This document shows, one piece after another, positions 23,901 through 36,600 of a stretch of DNA of 64,000 nt; position 1 is the first letter of the stretch; every line of letters starts with the position of its first letter. The notes below the pieces were generated by a model. The model had not been told where the DNA came from. It did not search any database and worked only from the letters and a program-made list of their open reading frames with translations. The position numbers and the translations under genes are program-made. Origin of the DNA: Toxoplasma gondii ME49 (Eukaryota; Apicomplexa; Conoidasida; Eucoccidiorida; Sarcocystidae); the NCBI RefSeq assembly GCF_000006565.2, contig NC_031471.1, positions 1-64,000 of the forward strand. Reading direction: 5' to 3'.

Positions 23901-24255
23901 CCTCTACAGTCGTCACAGCGAGGCGCTTTCCTTCCAGTCTTTCAATCGCTCATCCTCTCACCGGTCACGATGCGTCGATAAGCCAAGACGACCGCAGCCG
24001 CAGCGCTGCATCACCACGCCATACCGCTGCAACTCCCGAGCCGTCATTCAAGGAGTCGCTATGGAACGGTGTGTGCCGAGAGATTCCTGCCGTCGGCTGA
24101 CGAAACCCGAGGGTCCTCTCTCAAACGACACAAGCCGAACAGTCACCTCTCAGGAATCTCCTCCTCAGGAGCCACGCCAACGCTGTCTCACGTCATCAAA
24201 TGCATTCTGTCTCGACACCCCCGCATTCATGCCGTGATACCTACCTTCTCAGACT
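20996..24255 (-). repeat. Satellite block 2: four 815-bp units
   Basis: Four consecutive units starting at 20996, 21811, 22626 and 23441, each exactly 815 bp, with few substitutions among them. Compared with the 605-bp unit they contain an extra 210-bp module between 'ggtctgtact' and 'ctgcaactcccgagc' (for example about 22177-22390). That module carries two 'cctcctcagg' sites within the full unit. The 150-codon plus-strand frames found in each unit (from 21340, 22155, 22970, 23785) are repeat-borne, change freely between copies and show no domain. Confidence 0.95.
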
Positions 24256-25822
24256 GAGCAATCAGTAGCAAAAACCGGCTGCTACTCCGTTACTCAGAAC
24301 AGCGCCACTGACAACTCCGTGAGAAACGTCTTCCGGAGTCGACGGAGGAACACCGTAAACCCCGCACAATCAATGTAGGACGAATAGCCTATCGCTGCGG
24401 CACTTCGTCCGTGGCCATCTCGACGTTGCCCCGCGACCGAGCTACAGTTTATCATGGTCGCGAAGACCCCCGCCACCTACCACCGGAGGCTGAAAAACCA
24501 CGGACAAAACCGGTCCGGTCTGAGCCAAAAGGCCGAAGCATCGACTACGCCAGGGCCAGAAGCGACGGACTGCCAGATGCCGAGTTTGTGTTCACATAGT
24601 TAAAACACGGTTGCGGTCTGCACCGATACTCCTGAAACTCCCCACCCGTTATTCAAGGAGTCGCTATGGAACCGTCTGTGCCGAGAGATTCCTGCCGTCG
24701 GCTGACGAAACCCGAGGGTCCTCTCTCAAACGACACATGCCGAACAGTCACCGCTCAGGAATCTCCTCCTCAGGAGCCACGCCAACGTTGTCTCACGTCA
24801 TCAACCGCAGTCTGTCTCGACACCCCCGCATTCATGCCGTGATACTTACCTTCTCAGACTGAGCAATCAGTAGCAAAAACCGCCTGCTACTCCGTTTCTC
24901 GGAACAGCGCCACTGACACCTCCGTGAAGAACGCCTTCCAGAGTCGACGGAAGAACGCCGCGAATCCCGCACAATGAATGTAGCACGAATAGCCTATCGC
25001 TGAGGCATTTCGCGCGTCCCCATCTCGACGTTGGTCCAAGACACAGCGACGATCTATCGTTGTAGCGAAAACCCGCGCGACCTACCACCGGAGGCTGAAA
25101 AACCACGGACAAAACCGGCGCGGCCTGAGCCAAAAGGCCGAAGCATCGACTACGCCAGGGCCAGAAGCGACGGACTGCCAGATGCCGAGTTTGTGTTCAC
25201 ATAGTTAAAACACGGTTGCGGTCTGCACCGATACTCCTGAAACTCCCCACCCGTTATTCAAGGAGTCGCTATGGAACGGTGTGTGCCGAGAGATTCCTGC
25301 CGTCGGCTGACGAAACCCGAGGGTCCTCTCTCAAACGACACATGCCGAACAGTCACCGCTCAGGAATCTCCTCCTCAGGAGCCACGCCAACGTTGTCTCA
25401 CGTCATCAACCGCAGTCTGTCTCGACACCCCCGCATTCATGCCGTGATACTTACCTTCTCAGACTGAGCAATCAGTAGCAAAAACCGCCTGCTACTCCGT
25501 TTCTCGGAACAGCGCCACTGACACCTCCGTGAAGAACGCCTTCCAGAGTCGACGGAAGAACGCCGAGAATCCCGCACAATGAATGTTACATGAATACGCT
25601 ATCGCTGAGGCATTTCGCGCGTCCCCATCTCGACGTTGGTCCAAGACACAGTGACGATCTATCGTTGTAGCGAAAACCCGCGCGACCTACCACCGGAGGC
25701 TGAAAAACCACGGACAAAACCGGCGCGGCCTGAGCCAAAAGGCCGAAGCATCGACTACGCCAGGGCCAGAAGCGACGGACATCCAGATGCCGAGTTTGTG
25801 TTCACCAGTTAAAACACGGTTG

Positions 25823-26394
25823 NNNNNNNNNNNNNNNNNNNNNNNNNNNNNNNNNNNNNNNNNNNNNNNNNNNNNNNNNNNNNNNNNNNNNNNNNNNNNN
25901 NNNNNNNNNNNNNNNNNNNNNNNNNNNNNNNNNNNNNNNNNNNNNNNNNNNNNNNNNNNNNNNNNNNNNNNNNNNNNNNNNNNNNNNNNNNNNNNNNNNN
26001 NNNNNNNNNNNNNNNNNNNNNNNNNNNNNNNNNNNNNNNNNNNNNNNNNNNNNNNNNNNNNNNNNNNNNNNNNNNNNNNNNNNNNNNNNNNNNNNNNNNN
26101 NNNNNNNNNNNNNNNNNNNNNNNNNNNNNNNNNNNNNNNNNNNNNNNNNNNNNNNNNNNNNNNNNNNNNNNNNNNNNNNNNNNNNNNNNNNNNNNNNNNN
26201 NNNNNNNNNNNNNNNNNNNNNNNNNNNNNNNNNNNNNNNNNNNNNNNNNNNNNNNNNNNNNNNNNNNNNNNNNNNNNNNNNNNNNNNNNNNNNNNNNNNN
26301 NNNNNNNNNNNNNNNNNNNNNNNNNNNNNNNNNNNNNNNNNNNNNNNNNNNNNNNNNNNNNNNNNNNNNNNNNNNNNNNNNNNNNNNNNNNNNN
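25823..26394. other. Assembly gap (572 N)
   Basis: Both flanks are 605-type satellite. The distance between flanking phase marks (25466 to about 26391, 925 bases) fits no whole number of 605- or 815-bp units, so 572 is an estimate. Confidence 0.9.
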
Positions 26395-27512
26395 GCATCA
26401 GTAGCAAAACCGGCTGCTACTCCGTTACTCAGAACAGCGCCACTGACAACTCCGTGAGAAACGTCTTCCGGAGTCGACGGAGGAACACCGTAAACCCCGC
26501 ACAATCAATGTAGGACGAATAGCCTATCGCTGCGGCACTTCGTCCGTGGCCATCTCGACGTTGCCCCGCGACCGAGCTACAGTTTATCATGGTCGCGAAG
26601 ACCCCCGCCACCTACCACCGGAGGCTGAAAAACCACGGACAAAACCGGTCCGGTCTGAGCCACACTGCCGATGCCCCGACCACGGCAGGGCCAGAAGCGA
26701 CGGACATCCAGATGCCGAGTTTGTGTTCACATAGTTAAAACACGGTTGCGGTCTGCACCGATACTCCTGAAACTCCCGACCCGTTATTCAAGGAGTCGCT
26801 ATGGAACCGTCTGTGCCGAGAGATTCCTGCCGTCGGCTGACGAAACCCGAGGGTCCTCTCTCAAACGACACATGCCGAACAGTCACCGCTCAGGAATCTC
26901 CTCCTCAGGAGCCACGCCAACGCTGTCTCACGTCATCAAACGCATTCTGTCTCGACACCCCCGCATTCATGCCGTGATACCTACCTTCTCAGACTGAGCA
27001 ATCAGTAGCAAAAACCGGCTGCTACTCCGTTACCCAGAACAGCGCCACTGACAACTCCGTGAAAAACGTCTGCCAGAGTCGACGGAAGAACGCCGCGAAT
27101 CCCGCACAATGAATGTAGCACGAATAGCCTATCGCTGAGGCATTTCGCGCGTCCCCATCTCGACGTTGGTCCAAGACACAGCGACGATCTATCGTTGTAG
27201 CGAAAACCCGCGCGACCTACCACCGGAGGCTGAAAAACCACGGACAAAACCGGCGCGGCCTGAGCCAAAAGGCCGAAGCATCGACTACGCCAGGGCCAGA
27301 AGCGACGGACTGCCAGATGCCGAGTTTGTGTTCACATAGTTAAAACACGGTTGCGGTCTGCACCGATACTCCTGAATCTCCCCACCCGTTATTCAAGGAG
27401 TCGCTATGGAACGGTGTGTGCCGAGAGATTCCTGCCGTCGGCTGACGAAACCCGAGAGGGTCCTCTCTCAAACGACACATGCCGAACAGTCACCGCTCAG
27501 GATCTCCTCCTC

Positions 27513-28009
27513 NNNNNNNNNNNNNNNNNNNNNNNNNNNNNNNNNNNNNNNNNNNNNNNNNNNNNNNNNNNNNNNNNNNNNNNNNNNNNNNNNNNNNNNN
27601 NNNNNNNNNNNNNNNNNNNNNNNNNNNNNNNNNNNNNNNNNNNNNNNNNNNNNNNNNNNNNNNNNNNNNNNNNNNNNNNNNNNNNNNNNNNNNNNNNNNN
27701 NNNNNNNNNNNNNNNNNNNNNNNNNNNNNNNNNNNNNNNNNNNNNNNNNNNNNNNNNNNNNNNNNNNNNNNNNNNNNNNNNNNNNNNNNNNNNNNNNNNN
27801 NNNNNNNNNNNNNNNNNNNNNNNNNNNNNNNNNNNNNNNNNNNNNNNNNNNNNNNNNNNNNNNNNNNNNNNNNNNNNNNNNNNNNNNNNNNNNNNNNNNN
27901 NNNNNNNNNNNNNNNNNNNNNNNNNNNNNNNNNNNNNNNNNNNNNNNNNNNNNNNNNNNNNNNNNNNNNNNNNNNNNNNNNNNNNNNNNNNNNNNNNNNN
28001 NNNNNNNNN
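27513..28009. other. Assembly gap (497 N)
   Basis: Flanking phase marks lie 1106 bases apart (26996 to 28102). Two 605-bp units would need 1210, so about 104 bases are probably unaccounted for. Confidence 0.9.
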
Positions 28010-31000
28010 CACAGGAGCCACGCCAACGCTGTCTCACGTCATCAAACGCATTCTGTCTCGACACCCCCGCATTCATGCCGTGATACCTACCTTCTCAGAC
28101 TGAGCAATCAGTAGCAAAAACCGGCTGCTACTCCGTTACTCAGAACAGCGCCACTGACAACTCCGTGAAAAACGTCTTCCGGAGTCGACGGAGGAACACC
28201 GTAAACCCCGCACAATCAATGTAGGACGAATAGCCTATCGCTGCGGCACTTCGTCCGTGGCCATCTCGACGTTGCCCCGCGACCGAGCTACAGTTTATCA
28301 TGGTCGCGAAGACCCCCGCCACCTACCACCGGAGGCTGAAAAACCACGGACAAAACCGGTCCGGTCTGAGCCACACTGCCGATGCACCGACCACGGCAGG
28401 GCCAGAAGCGACGGACATCCAGATGCCGAGTTTGTGTTCACATAGTTAAAACACGGTTGCGGTCTGCACCGATACTCCTGAAACTCCCGACCCGTTATTC
28501 AAGGAGTCGCTATGGAACCGTCTGTGCCGAGAGATTCCTGCCGTCGGCTGACGAAACCCGAGGGTCCTCTCTCAAACGACACATGCCGAACAGTCACCGC
28601 TCAGGAATCTCCTCCTCAGGAGCCACGCCAACGCTGTCTCACGTCATCAAACGCATTCTGTCTCGACACCCCCGCATTCATGCCGTGATACCTACCTTCT
28701 CAGACTGAGCAATCAGTAGCAAAAACCGGCTGCTACTCCGTTACCCAGAACAGCGCCACTGACAACTCCGTGAAAAACGTCTTCCGGAGTCGACGGAGGA
28801 ACACCGTAAACCCCGCACAATCAATGTAGGACGAATAGCCTATCGCTGCGGCACTTCGTCCGTGGCCATCTCGACGTTGCCCCGCGACCGAGCTACAGTT
28901 TATCATGGTCGCGAAGACCCCCGCCACCTACCACCGGAGGCTGAAAAACCACGGACAAAACCGGCCCGGTCTGAGCCACACTGCCGATGCACCGACCACG
29001 GCAGGGCCAGAAGCGACGGACTGCCAGATGCCGAGTTTGTGTTCACATAGTTAAAACACGGTTGCGGTCTGCACCGATACTCCTGAAACTCCCGACCCGT
29101 TATTCAAGGAGTCGCTATGGAACGGTGTGTGCCGAGAGATTCCTGCCGTCGGCTGACGAAACCCGAGGGTCCTCTCTCAAACGACACATGCCGAACAGTC
29201 ACCGCTCAGGAATCTCCTCCTCAGGAGCCACGCCAACGCTGTCTCACGTCATCAAACGCATTCTGTCTCGACACCCCAGGTTTCATGCCGTGATACCTAC
29301 CTTCGGAGGCTGAGCAATCCGTAGCAAGAACCGGCCGCCACGCCTTTACTCAGAACAGCGCCACTGAAAACGCCGTGAAAACCGTCTGCCAGAGTCGACG
29401 GAGGAACGCCGAGAATCCCGCACAATGAATGTTACATGAATACGCTATCGCTGAGGCATTTCGCGCGTCCCCATCTCGACGTTGGTCCAAGACACAGCGA
29501 CGATCTATCGTTGTAGCGAAAACCCGCGCGACCTGCCACCGGAGGCTGAACAACCACGGACAAAACCGGCGCGGCCTGAGCCACACTGCCGACGCACCGA
29601 CCACGGCAGGGCCAGAAGCGACGGACAGCCAGATGCGTATTTTGTGTTCACATAGTTGAAATACCGTTCCGGTCTGCACCGGGCGCCTGCCTCCTCAGGC
29701 GAGTTCCAGCGCGGTACACAAAATCGACCGTTGGATGAACACGCCGCTCAGTCCGCTCCATTCGCTGCTCGCCTCTACAGGCGTCACAGCGAGGCGCTTG
29801 TCTTCCACTTTCTCGACCGCACATGCCCTGACAGCTCACGATGAATAGATAGGCCACGACGAATGAAGCCCCACCGCTGCGTCACCACGCCATACCGCTG
29901 CAACTCCCGAGCCGTCATTCAAGCAGTCGCCATGGAACGGTGTGTGCCGAGAGATTCCTGCCGTCGGCTGACGAACCCCGAGGGTCCTCTCTCAAACGAT
30001 ACATGCCGAACAGTCACCGCTCAGGAATCGCCTCCTCAGGAGCCACGCCAACGCTGTCTCACGTCATCAAACGCATTCTGTCTCGACACCCCAGGTTTCA
30101 TGCCGTGATACCTACCTTCGGAGGCTGAGCAATCCGTAGCAAGAACCGGCGGCCACGCCTTTACTCAGAACAGCGCCACTGACAACGCCGTGAAAACCGT
30201 CTGCCAGAGTCGACGGAGGAACGCCGAGAATCCCGCACAATGAATGTTACACGAATACCCTATAGCTGAGGCATTTCGCGCGTCCCCATCTCGACGTTGG
30301 TCCAAGACACAGTGACGATCTATCGTTGTAGCGAAAACCCGCGCGACCTACCACCGGAGGCTGAAAAACCACGGACAAAACCGGCGCGGCCTGAGCCAAA
30401 AGGCCGAAGCATCGACTACGCCAGGGCCAGAAGCGACGGACATCCAGATGCCGAGTTTGTGTTCACATAGTTAAAACACGGTTGCGGTCTGCACCGATAC
30501 TCCTGAAACTCCCGACCCGTTATTCAAGGAGTCGCTATGGAACGGTGTGTGCCGAGAGATTCCTGCCGTCGGCTGACGAAACCCGAGGGTCCTCTCTCAA
30601 ACGACACATGCCGAACAGTCACCGCTCAGGAATCTCCTCCTCAGGAGCCACGCCAACGCTGTCTCACGTCATCAAACGCATTCTGTCTCGACACCCCCGC
30701 ATTCATGCCGTGATACCTACCTTCTCAGACTGAGCAATCAGTAGCAAAAACCGCCTGCTACTCCGTTTCTCGGAACAGCGCCACTGACAACTCCGTGAAA
30801 AACGCCTGCCAGAGTCGACGGAAGAACGCCGCGAATCCCGCACAATGAATGTTACACGAATAGCCTATCGCTGAGGCATTTCGCGCGTCCCCATCTCGAC
30901 GTTGGTCCAAGACACAGCGACGATCTATCGTTGTAGCGAAAACCCGCGCTACCTACCACCGGAGGCTGAAAAACCACGGACAAAACCGGCCCGCTCTGAG

Positions 31001-34000
31001 CCAAAAGGCCGAAGCATCGACTACGCCAGGGCCAGAAGCGACGGACATCCAGATGCCGAGTTTGTGTTCACATAGTTAAAACACGGTTGCGGTCTGCACC
31101 GATACTCCTGAAACTCCCGACCCGTTATTCAAGCAGCCGCTATGGAACCGTGTGTGCCGAGAGATTCCTGCCGTCGGCTGACGAAACCCGAGGGTCCTCT
31201 CTCAAACGACACATGCCGAACAGTCACCGCTCAGGAATCTCCTCCTCAGGAGCCACGCCAACGCTGTCTCACGTCATCAAACGCATTCTGTCTCGACACC
31301 CCCGCATTCATGCCGTGATACCTACCTTCGGAGGCTGAGCAATCCGTAGCAAGAACCGGCCGCCACGCCCTTACTCGGAACAGCGCCACTGACAACGCCG
31401 TGAAAACCGTCTGCCACAGTCGACGGAGGAACACCGTAAACCCCGCACAATCAATGTAGGACGAATAGCCTATCGCTGCGGCACTTCGTCCGTGGCCATC
31501 TCGACGTTGCCCCGCAACCGAGCTACAGTTTATCATGGTCGCGAAGACCCCCGCCACCTACCACCGGAGGCTGAAAAACCACGGACAAAACCGGTCCGGT
31601 CTGAGCCACACTGCCGATGCACCGACCACGGCAGGACCAGAAGCGACGGACATCCAGATGCCGAGTTTGTGTTCACATAGTTAAAACACGGTTGCGGTCT
31701 GCACCGATACTCCTGAAACCCCCGACCCGTTATTCAAGGAGTCGCTATGGAACCGTCTGTGCCGAGAGATTCCTGCCGTCGGCTGACGAAACCCGAGGGT
31801 CCTCTCTCAAACGACACATGCCGAACAGTCACCGCTCAGGCATCTCCTCCTCAGGAGCCACGCCAACGCTGTCTCACGTCATCAAACGCATTCTGTCTCG
31901 ACACCCCCGGTTTCATGCCGTGATACCTACCTTCTCAGACTGAGCAATCAGTAGCAAAAACCGGCTCCTACCCCTTTACTCAGAACAGCGCCAATGACAA
32001 CCCCGTGAAGAACGCGTTCCAGAGTCGACGGAAAAACGCCGCGAATCCCGCACAATGAATGTTACACGAATACCCTATAGCTGAGGCATTTCGCGCGTCC
32101 CCATCTCGACGTTGGTCCAAGACACAGTGACGATCTATCGTTGTAGCGAAAACCCGCGCGACCTACCACCGGAGGCTGAAAAACCACGGACAAAACCGGC
32201 GCGGCCTGAGCCAAAAGGCCGAAGCATCGACTACGCCAGGGCCAGAAGCGACGGACATCCAGATGCCGAGTTTGTGTTCACACAGTTAAAACACGGTTGC
32301 GGTCTGCGCCGATACTCCTGAAACCCCCGACCCGTTATTCAAGGAGTCGCTATGGAACGGTGTGTGCCGAGAGATTCCTGCCGTCGGCTGACGAAACCCG
32401 AGGGTCCTCTCTCAAACGACACATGCCGAACAGTCACCGCTCAGGAATCTCCTCCTCAGGAGCCACGCCAACGTTGTCTCACGTCATCAAACGCAGTCTG
32501 TCTCGACACCCCCGCATTCATGCCGTGACACCTACCTTCTCAGACTGAGCAATCAGTAGCAAAAACCGCCTGCTACTCCGTTTCTCGGAACAGCGCCACT
32601 GACACCTCCGTGAAGAACGCCTTCCAGAGTCGACGGAAGAACGCCGAGAATCCCGCACAATGAATGTTACATGAATACGCTATCGCTGAGGCATTTCGCG
32701 CGTCCCCATCTCGACGTTGGTCCAAGACACAGTGACGATCTATCGTTGTAGCGAAAACCCGCGCGACCTACCACCGGAGGCTGAAAAACCACGGACAAAA
32801 CCGGCGCGGCCTGAGCCAAAAGGCCGAAGCATCGACTACGCCAGGGCCAGAAGCGACGGACATCCAGATGCCGAGTTTGTGTTCACACAGTTAAAACACG
32901 GTTGCGGTCTGCACCGATACTCCTGAAACCCCCGACCCGTTATTCAAGTAGTCGCTATGGAACGGTGTGTGCCGAGAGATTCCTGCCGTCGGCTGACGAA
33001 ACCCGAGGGTCCTCTCTCAAACGACACATGCCGAACAGTCACCGCTCAGGAATCTCCTCCTCAGGAGCCACGCCAACGCTGTCTCACGTCATCAAACGCA
33101 TTCTGTCTCGACACCCCCGCATTCATGCCGTGATACCTACCTTCTCAGACTGAGCAATCAGTAGCAAAAACCGCCTGCTACTCCGTTACTCGGAACAGCG
33201 CCACTGACAACTCCGTGAAAAACGTCTTCCGGAGTCGACGGAGGAACACCGTAAACCCCGCACAATCAATGTAGGACGAATAGCCTATCGCTGCGGCACT
33301 TCGTCCGTGGCCATCTCGACGTTGCCCCGCAACCGAGCTACAGTTTATCATGGTCGCGAAGACCCCCGCCACCTACCACCGGAGGCTGAAAAACCACAGA
33401 CAGCACCGGCGCGGCCTGAGCCACACTGCCGACGCACCGACCACGGCAGGGCCAGAAGCGACGGACTGCCAGATGCGGAGTTTGCGTCCACGTAGTTGAA
33501 ATACCGTTCCGGTCTGTACTGGGCGCCTGCCTCCTCAGGCGAGTTCCAGCGCGGTACACAAAATCGACCGTTGGATGAACACGCCGCTCAGTCCGCTCCA
33601 TTCGTTGCTCGCCTCTACAGCCGTGACAGCGAAGCGCTTTTCTTGCACTTTTTCGACCGCCCATGCCCTCACAGCTCACGATGAATAGATAGGCCACGAC
33701 GAATGAAGCCCCACCGCTGCGTCACCACGCCATACCGCTGCAACTCCCGAGCCGTCATTCAAGCAGTCGCTATGGAACGGTGTGTGCCGAGAGATTCCTG
33801 CCGTCGGCTGACGAAACCCGAGGGTCCTCTCTCAAACGACACATGCCGAACAGTCACCGCTCAGGCATCTCCTCCTCAGGAGCCACGCCAACGCTGTCTC
33901 ACGTCATCAAACGCATTCTGTCTCGACACCCCCGGTTTCATGCCGTGATACCTACCTTCTCAGACTGAGCAATCAGTAGCAAAAACCGGCTGCTACTCCG

Positions 34001-34571
34001 TTTCTCGGAACAGCGCCACTGACACCTCCGTGAAGGACGCCTTCCAGAGTCGACGGAAGAACGCCGAGAATCCCGCACAATGAATGTAGCGCGAATAGCC
34101 TATCGCTGAGGCATTTCGCGCGTCCCCATCTCGACGTTGGTCCAAGACACAGTGACGATCTATCGTTGTAGCGAAAACCCGCGCGACCTACCTCCGGAGG
34201 CTGAAAACCCACGGACAAAACCGGCGCGGCCTGAGCCAAAAGGCCGAAGCATCGACTACGCCAGGGCCAGAAGCGACGGACATCCAGATGCCGAGTTTGT
34301 GTTCACACAGTTAAAACACGGTTGCGGTCTGCACCGATACTCCTGAAACTCCCGACCCGTTATTCAAGCAGCCGCTATGGAACGGTGTGTGCCGAGAGAT
34401 TCCTGCCGTCGGCTGACGAAACCCGAGGGTCCTCTCTCAAACGACACATGCCGAACAGTCACCGCTCAGGAATCTCCTCCTCAGGAGCCACGCCAACGCT
34501 GTCTCACGTCATCAAACGCATTCTGTCTCGACACCCCCGCATTCATGCCGTGACACCTACCTTCTCAGACT

Positions 34572-35228
34572 GAGCAATCAGTAGCAAAAACCGCCTGCTA
34601 CTCCGTTACTCAGAACAGCGCCACTGACAACTCCGTGAAAAACGTCTTCCGGAGTCGACGGAGGAACACCGTAAACCCCGCACAATCAATGTAGGACGAA
34701 TAGCCTATCGCTGCGGCACTTCGTCCGTGGCCATCTCGACGTTGCCCCGCAACCGAGCTACAGTTTATCATGGTCGCGAAGACCCCCGCCACCTACCACC
34801 GGAGGCTGAAAAACCACGGACAAAACCGGCGCGGCCTGAGCCACACTGCCGACGCACCGACCACGGCAGGGCCAGAAGCGACGGACTGCCAGATGCGGAT
34901 TTTGTGTTCACGTAGTTGAAATACCGTTCCGGTTTGCACCGGGCACGTGCCTCCTCAGGCGAGTTCCAGCGCGGTACACAAAATCGACCGTTGGATGAAC
35001 ACGCCGCTCAGTCCGCTCCATTCGTTGCTCGCCTCTAGAGTCGCCACACCGAGGCGCTACCCTTCCAGTTTCTCGACCGCTCATTCCCTCACAGGGGACG
35101 ACGAACAGATAGGCCAAGAGGAACGGAGGCCCAGCGCTGCGTCACCACCCGATACCGCCGCAACTCCCGTGCCGTCACTCAAGAAGTCCCTGTGGAACTG
35201 TGTGTGCCGAGAGCCTCTTGAACTGGGG
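34572..35228 (-). repeat. Right edge of the satellite array, diverging 815-type unit
   Basis: Starts in register with block 3, includes the 210-bp module, then accumulates substitutions from about 35030 ('ctctagagtcgccacaccgagg') and loses similarity after 'ccgagagcctcttgaactggg' near 35225. This is the degenerate right boundary, mirroring the left edge at 16.04 kb. Confidence 0.85.
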
Positions 35229-36470
35229 TGAAGAAGCTCGAAGGTGCTCAGTGTTGTTACAGAGCGACATCTGTCAGGCATGTGACGCCCCGAAGTAGGA
35301 GGTCGACAGGCGCCCCACTGCCACTGCACCATTTTCTGTGAGGATCCATCTGGTTGTTTCTCTGGTGCGTTTTTACTCGGGTGTTTCCGCAAGAGACGTA
35401 TTCTTCCTCACCATATCGTTCGCTAAATGATGGTGTCCCCCAACTCAATCCCATTACCGTCTTTGTTCACCCCTACACCCCATCTGCCTGCTGATGCACT
35501 GATACGAACAATCCTACAGAAGCAATACGCTGGCAGCTCCACAACTCTTCATAGCGGCGTGGGCGGCTATTCATGATGGTCTTTATCGCAGGCAAATACC
35601 TCTTGATTCTCTGCGGCAACTCACACAAGACGTGCTGATATTCCTGGGGAATGTACTCGCCTTCTGTCTCCTCCCGACAATTCCTGACTACCTACATAAC
35701 CACCCTGAATATGTCAAAGGCAAAGAAGGGGCCAGCGTCACCCTCTCAACACGCCGTGGCGCAGCCGAAAAGGTGCGAAACTACACAAACGTTCGTGGTG
35801 TCAAAATCCCGCCTCGTACATTTCATCACCCGGTGGTTTTTCGAGACATAGTTCTGGATTCCGATGTGCTCTGAAAGAGTGACCATCCGTGAATATGCAT
35901 GCCGTCGAGAAGAGTGGCATCACCAAGCTGCATATGTCTCTGTTCATTCAATTTATTCAATTTGGGCTATACCCGTGTGAGCACATAGGACCAAAAAAGG
36001 CAACGGTGCGCCGGAGGTAGGATGAAAGTAGCTACAAAGAGACTGGTGGCCTGGTAGATGGCACACGGGAGGTAATGGGATACCGTACCAGAGGCACGTG
36101 CAAATGTGTGGGTAAGGACAGAACGACTACAGGCTAACTCGTTCCTGGCCGCGACGAGCAGGAACCTGTCTTCGCGCCGCACGCGAATCTGACAACTGTT
36201 CCAACACTAGCGACAGACCACCCGAAACTCCCTGGCAAAACTCACGCGCCGGCGCACCTGCCACAACCGGACACAACGGCCGGCAAGAGATAAAACCGAG
36301 AGCCACCGGAGATACAGTTGTGTAGACCCCAGGGGGCGTTGATGGTTCAGCGGCGGCGGCATCCCTGTTGTCTAGTTGTACCAATGCGCGTGCTTAAATA
36401 TTTTACATGTATGCTCACGATTCGGATGGGTGTTGAGTGACATCGCGTGTATCTGCCGTCGAAGTCTTCG
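35229..36470. other. Mosaic of diverged repeat pieces, no gene
   Basis: An 80-codon frame at 35632-35874 (plus strand) begins at GTG and ends VLDSDVL. It contains an uneven hydrophobic start but no domain. The part around 36030-36170 is a diverged relative of 38865-39010 (shared 'ggctggtggcctg' or 'gactggtggcctgg', 'tgtgggta(a)gga', 'cgttc..gcgc'), so this stretch contains a further old copy of the repeat that is duplicated at 36.85 and 42.81 kb. Confidence 0.5.
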
Positions 36471-36600
36471 ATCAGACACGAAACATGATATGTTGCTCGG
36501 CGTTGTTGAGGCCCGGTCCTTCATCACGGTAAACGTCCTCGCCGACTGTTGTGGCACACGTCCGTACTTTCATGCTCTGAATCAAAATCCACGGTCTCCT
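36471..36600 (-). pseudogene. Family remnant, 36.5-kb copy
   Basis: On the minus strand the segment reads ILIQSMKVRTCATTVGEDV and reaches a stop after HIMFRV. It aligns with FFQIWRVRPYATTSGQG (41.75 kb), FRLQKYARGML (45.5 kb) and FFRIPKYAHGMSGF (40.29 kb). The DNA 'gatcagacacgaaa' at 36474-36487 (plus strand) matches the equivalent position of other copies ('gaccagacacgaa' at 40192, 'gatcaggcacgaaa' at 45980). No start codon or long frame. A dead fragment of the dispersed family. Confidence 0.45.

Larger units (their letters stand above)
24256..34571 (-). repeat. Satellite block 3: mostly 605-bp units
   Basis: Phase marks at 24256, 24861, 25466, (26391), 26996, (gap), 28102, 28707, 29312, 30127, 30732, 31337, 31942, 32547, 33152, 33967 and 34572. 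All steps are exactly 605 bp apart from two 815-bp steps (29312-30126 and 33152-33966) and the two gap-interrupted steps. The 605-bp unit lacks the 210-bp module, joining 'ggtctgcaccg' directly to 'atactcctgaaact'. The exact step lengths show very recent homogenisation. Two alternative front halves alternate along the block (see findings). Confidence 0.95.

Noticed and set aside
16567..34915. Many repeated plus- and minus-strand frames of 60-254 codons in the satellite units, e.g. MKYRSGL... and MERCVPRD...
   Set aside because: They recur once per unit, change freely between copies, are truncated or fused by unit-type switches and show no domain. They are shadows of satellite DNA on a stop-poor C-rich strand.
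35632..35874. 80-codon plus-strand frame with hydrophobic start (LIFLGNVLAFCLLPTIP)
   Set aside because: It begins at GTG, has no homologous copy or domain, and the hydrophobic stretch is short; not enough to call a gene.
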